This document shows, piece by piece, positions 11,385-11,557 of a stretch of 11,557 bases of DNA. The DNA lies in NCBI GenBank assembly GCA_944332375.1, contig CALVJU010000137.1:1-11557 (forward strand). The letters are read 5' to 3'. Below the pieces are notes generated by a model. That model was not told where the DNA came from, did no database searches, and was given only the letters and a program-made list of their open reading frames with translations. Numbering within the stretch: position 1 is the first letter of the stretch; each line of letters starts with the position of its first letter. The DNA is from an uncultured Bacilli bacterium. Lineage in GTDB: Bacteria; Bacillota_I; Bacilli_A; RF39; UBA660. Made by a program: the position numbers and the translations under genes.

Positions 11385-11557
11385 TTTATTTGATTACATG
11401 GAAACCAAGAAACAATTATTAGAAAATAGAATTCCAAAGGGAATTAACCGTTTTCAAAAAATTACACTTATCATGCTTATTTTACAAGCAGTGTTTATGT
11501 TTCAAGGACTTCCTGCCGCATTGGTTGTCATATGGCCATTTTTCTATACAATTTTAA
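11290..11557 (+). CDS. Partial gene for a second coiled-coil/membrane protein (3' end outside window)
   Basis: A plus-strand frame opens at ATG 11290 (immediately followed by a second ATG) and has no stop to the window end, 89 codons. A GAGGAG site lies ten bases upstream, inside the preceding gene. The product begins MMTQEELQKQLQE, with Gln/Glu/Lys-rich helix to about residue 45, then 'NRIPKGINRFQK' and a hydrophobic stretch (ITLIMLILQAVFMF) from about residue 61. Coiled coil followed by membrane segments mirrors the neighbour, so the two may act together. The 95-base overlap is unusually long; later in-frame ATGs at 11374 and 11398 lack a clear ribosome site. Family unknown. Confidence 0.6.
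   Translation, partial: MMTQEELQKQLQESCEKLQQKKNKSLVEMRNNLFDYMETKKQLLENRIPKGINRFQKITLIMLILQAVFMFQGLPAALVVIWPFFYTIL

Noticed and set aside
11290..11557. Frameshift joining the last two plus-strand genes
   Set aside because: The first gene ends in a normal basic tail with TAA and the second has its own GAGGAG and ATG; two overlapping genes is the simpler reading.

Overview
The window is AT-rich, densely packed bacterial DNA. It has Gram-positive type Shine-Dalgarno sites (GGAGGTGAT variants) and sigma-A-like promoters, nearly all with an extended -10 (TGn before the hexamer). TGA is used as a stop and TGG as Trp, so the code is the standard bacterial one and not the Mycoplasma one. Gene order (yceD-rpmF beside tmcAL/ylbM; rimM-trmD-rplS-lepB) and protein style point to class Bacilli. 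An uncultured gut lineage near Erysipelotrichales/RF39 is my guess; the exact taxon is inference.

Layout. Positions 1-808 (minus) hold most of a pilin-like, LamG-domain surface protein cut by the window edge. Positions 878-1591 (minus) are the yceD-rpmF pair. Positions 1643-2365 (minus) are an unknown protein with a transglutaminase-like Cys/His/Asp pattern. Positions 2515-7245 contain two near-duplicate oligoendopeptidase F genes (minus) flanking tmcAL (plus). Positions 7290-10635 (minus) are an RNA/ribosome maturation cluster, in transcription order: SpoU-type RNA methyltransferase, rimM, trmD, a hypothetical gene, rplS and lepB. Positions 10776-11557 (plus) hold two overlapping genes for small coiled-coil/membrane proteins; the second runs off the window.

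Common theme. Most genes serve the translation apparatus: L32, L19, 16S processing (RimM), tRNA m1G37 (TrmD), tRNA ac4C34 (TmcAL) and a probable rRNA 2'-O-methyltransferase. Protein export (LepB) and peptide turnover (PepF) accompany them. The tmcAL / yceD-rpmF divergent arrangement matches Bacillus ylbM / ylbN-rpmF, but here a pepF copy and the unknown gene sit in between.

Most notable points. (1) Ribosomal protein L32 starts with an eight-residue leader, MKLDIQLF, that looks like the Prp-protease leader of Firmicutes L27; cutting at F|A would give the usual mature L32 end, AVPF. (2) The first PepF copy has its zinc motif HELGH changed to YELGH, so it is probably a pseudoenzyme. (3) trmD has an in-frame TAG where the family has Tyr, with the rest of the gene intact beyond it. 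(4) The terminators after the two pepF genes are homologous and carry a compensatory stem change, suggesting an ancestral tmcAL-pepF duplication. (5) Several stop codons lie inside terminator hairpins. I saw no tRNA, rRNA, CRISPR array or insertion sequence.
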